Assembly: GCA_050245915.1 (NCBI GenBank)
Contig: JBFWWZ010000032.1
Location: 1-35,436 of the forward strand
DNA length: 35,436 nucleotides
Direction of reading: 5' to 3'
Source: JBDSKH01 sp050245915
Lineage (GTDB): Bacteria; Actinomycetota; Actinomycetes; Actinomycetales; Microbacteriaceae
Position 1 is the stretch's first letter; every line of letters starts with the position of its first letter. The position numbers and the translations under genes are program-made. The notes below the pieces were generated by a model. It was not told the DNA's origin, did not search any database, and saw only the letters and a program-made list of their open reading frames with translations. This document shows positions 34,476 through 35,436 of this stretch, piece after piece.

Positions 34476-35436
34476 TCACGCGCAGTACGAGGCGTTCTCG
34501 GCGCTCTCGCGGCACCACGCCTTCAACTGCGCCACCGCCGCCGCGTGCTGGTCGGCCGTCTCCGAAAACACGGTCTCGCCGGTCTTCAGGTTGATGGGCA
34601 CGAAAAACAGCCACGCACCCTCGGCCGGGTTCACCGCGCCGTTGATGGCGGCGTCGCCGGGGTTGCCGATCGGTCCGATCGGGTATCCGGCGTTCGCGTA
34701 GGTGTTGTACGGGTTGCTCGCGTCCGCCCGCTCGGCATCGGTCGTCCACACCGTGTGCGTGTTGCCGGTGCCGTAGGCGACCGTCGCATCCGACTCGAGG
34801 TGCATGCCCTGATCGATGCGGTTCAGGAAGACGCGGCCGATCTTGGCCATGTCATCCACGTTCTGGCCGGCCTCGCGCTGGATGATCGACGCCAGGATGA
34901 CCGTCTGGAAGCGGTTCTCCGGGGCGACACCTGCGTTGTCGAGCCGCGTCAGCGCCTCGGTCACGAGCCGCTGCAGCGCCTGCTGGGCCGTGGTGCCCGG
35001 ATCGAAGTCGTAGGTCGCCGGGAACAGGAATCCCTCGATGCTGGGGGCCTCAGCGGGCACGCCCATGGCGACGTAGTCCGCCGCCGCGGCGGTGAAGTCC
35101 TCGACAGGCAGCTCCAGCGCCGAGGCGAGCAGCGCATAGACGTCGACGGCGGCGGTGCCCTCGGGGATGGTGACCGAATTCAGGATCTTGTTCGCCGGAT
35201 CCTGAAGTGCTGCGACCGCGGACTCGGCGCTCATCTGCTGCTGCAGCGTGTAGTTGCCGGGCTGGAAGCTCACGTCAGGGTGGGCCAGCAGGTAGTTGTA
35301 GGTCGCGTCGAAGGTCATGGTGACCCCCTTCGCGAGCAGCTCCTGCGCGACGTCGCCGCCGATGTCGCCCGACTGGATGACGACGACCACCTCCACGCCG
35401 TTGCCGTCACCGGTGTAGTCGTTCGGAAGCGAGATG
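34476..35436 (-). CDS. mltG: Endolytic murein transglycosylase MltG, C-terminal part
   Basis: Cuts nascent peptidoglycan and helps set glycan length. About 320 residues are visible, entering the window at ISLPNDYTGDGNG and so lacking the cytoplasmic tail and the membrane helix. The YceG domain shows VVVVIQSGDIGGDVAQELLAKGV, VTIPEGTAAVDVYALLA, IEGFLFPATYDF and ILASIIQREAG with the catalytic Glu; SNPYNTYANAGYPIGPIGNPG near the end is a strong family mark. It is open at the high-coordinate edge. It ends 10 bases before aroE. Confidence 0.95.
   Translation of the reverse strand, partial: ISLPNDYTGDGNGVEVVVVIQSGDIGGDVAQELLAKGVTMTFDATYNYLLAHPDVSFQPGNYTLQQQMSAESAVAALQDPANKILNSVTIPEGTAAVDVYALLASALELPVEDFTAAAADYVAMGVPAEAPSIEGFLFPATYDFDPGTTAQQALQRLVTEALTRLDNAGVAPENRFQTVILASIIQREAGQNVDDMAKIGRVFLNRIDQGMHLESDATVAYGTGNTHTVWTTDAERADASNPYNTYANAGYPIGPIGNPGDAAINGAVNPAEGAWLFFVPINLKTGETVFSETADQHAAAVAQLKAWCRESAENASYCA

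Overview
This window is chromosomal DNA from a GC-rich actinobacterium, most likely a member of the Microbacteriaceae (Microbacterium or a close relative). The main reasons are the very high GC content, the many GTG starts, the actinobacterial gene order (mltG-aro-efp-nusB-pyr-gmk-rpoZ-coaBC-metK-priA-fmt-rsmB-rpe-his-trp-lgt), actinobacterial protein types (helicase-deficient PriA, an mIHF domain fused to guanylate kinase, the trp-operon membrane protein) and dispersed GGTCTCGACAGGCTCGACC-type repeats. The genus is an inference.

Every convincing gene is on the minus strand, so transcription runs from high to low coordinates. In that order: mltG (cut by the window edge); the shikimate genes aroE, aroC, aroK, aroB and aroQ, with a small GIY-YIG nuclease gene between aroB and aroQ bracketed by inverted palindromic repeats; efp and nusB; a sulfonate/nitrate/taurine-type ABC importer (ATPase, lipoprotein, permease) with its own promoter and three tandem 20-bp repeats; the pyrimidine genes pyrR, pyrB, pyrC, a PH-like membrane protein, carA, carB and pyrF; an mIHF-guanylate kinase fusion, rpoZ, coaBC, metK and priA; an orphan SUKH (SMI1/KNR4) gene; fmt, rsmB, rpe and an FKBP-type isomerase; hisE, hisG, hisF and hisI running directly into trpE, two small membrane proteins, trpC, trpB and trpA; and the start of lgt.

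The genes are packed like one long series of operons. Fourteen junctions are four-base GTGA or ATGA overlaps and others overlap by 8 to 16 bases, so most neighbours are probably translationally coupled. The longest gene-free stretch is about 244 bp (11587-11830). I saw no tRNA, rRNA, CRISPR array, transposase, SAM riboswitch or trp attenuator.

The parts most worth attention are the non-core ones: the GIY-YIG cassette and its repeats (30433-30864); the related short repeats at gmk/rpoZ and inside the 3' end of carA; a PyrR-binding-loop-like hairpin next to the pyrR ribosome binding site; a promoter with 20-bp-spaced repeats ahead of the ABC importer; a probable leaderless promoter at hisE; the mIHF-gmk fusion; and a strong excess of the octamer GGATGCCG. 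All counts and alignments were made by eye.
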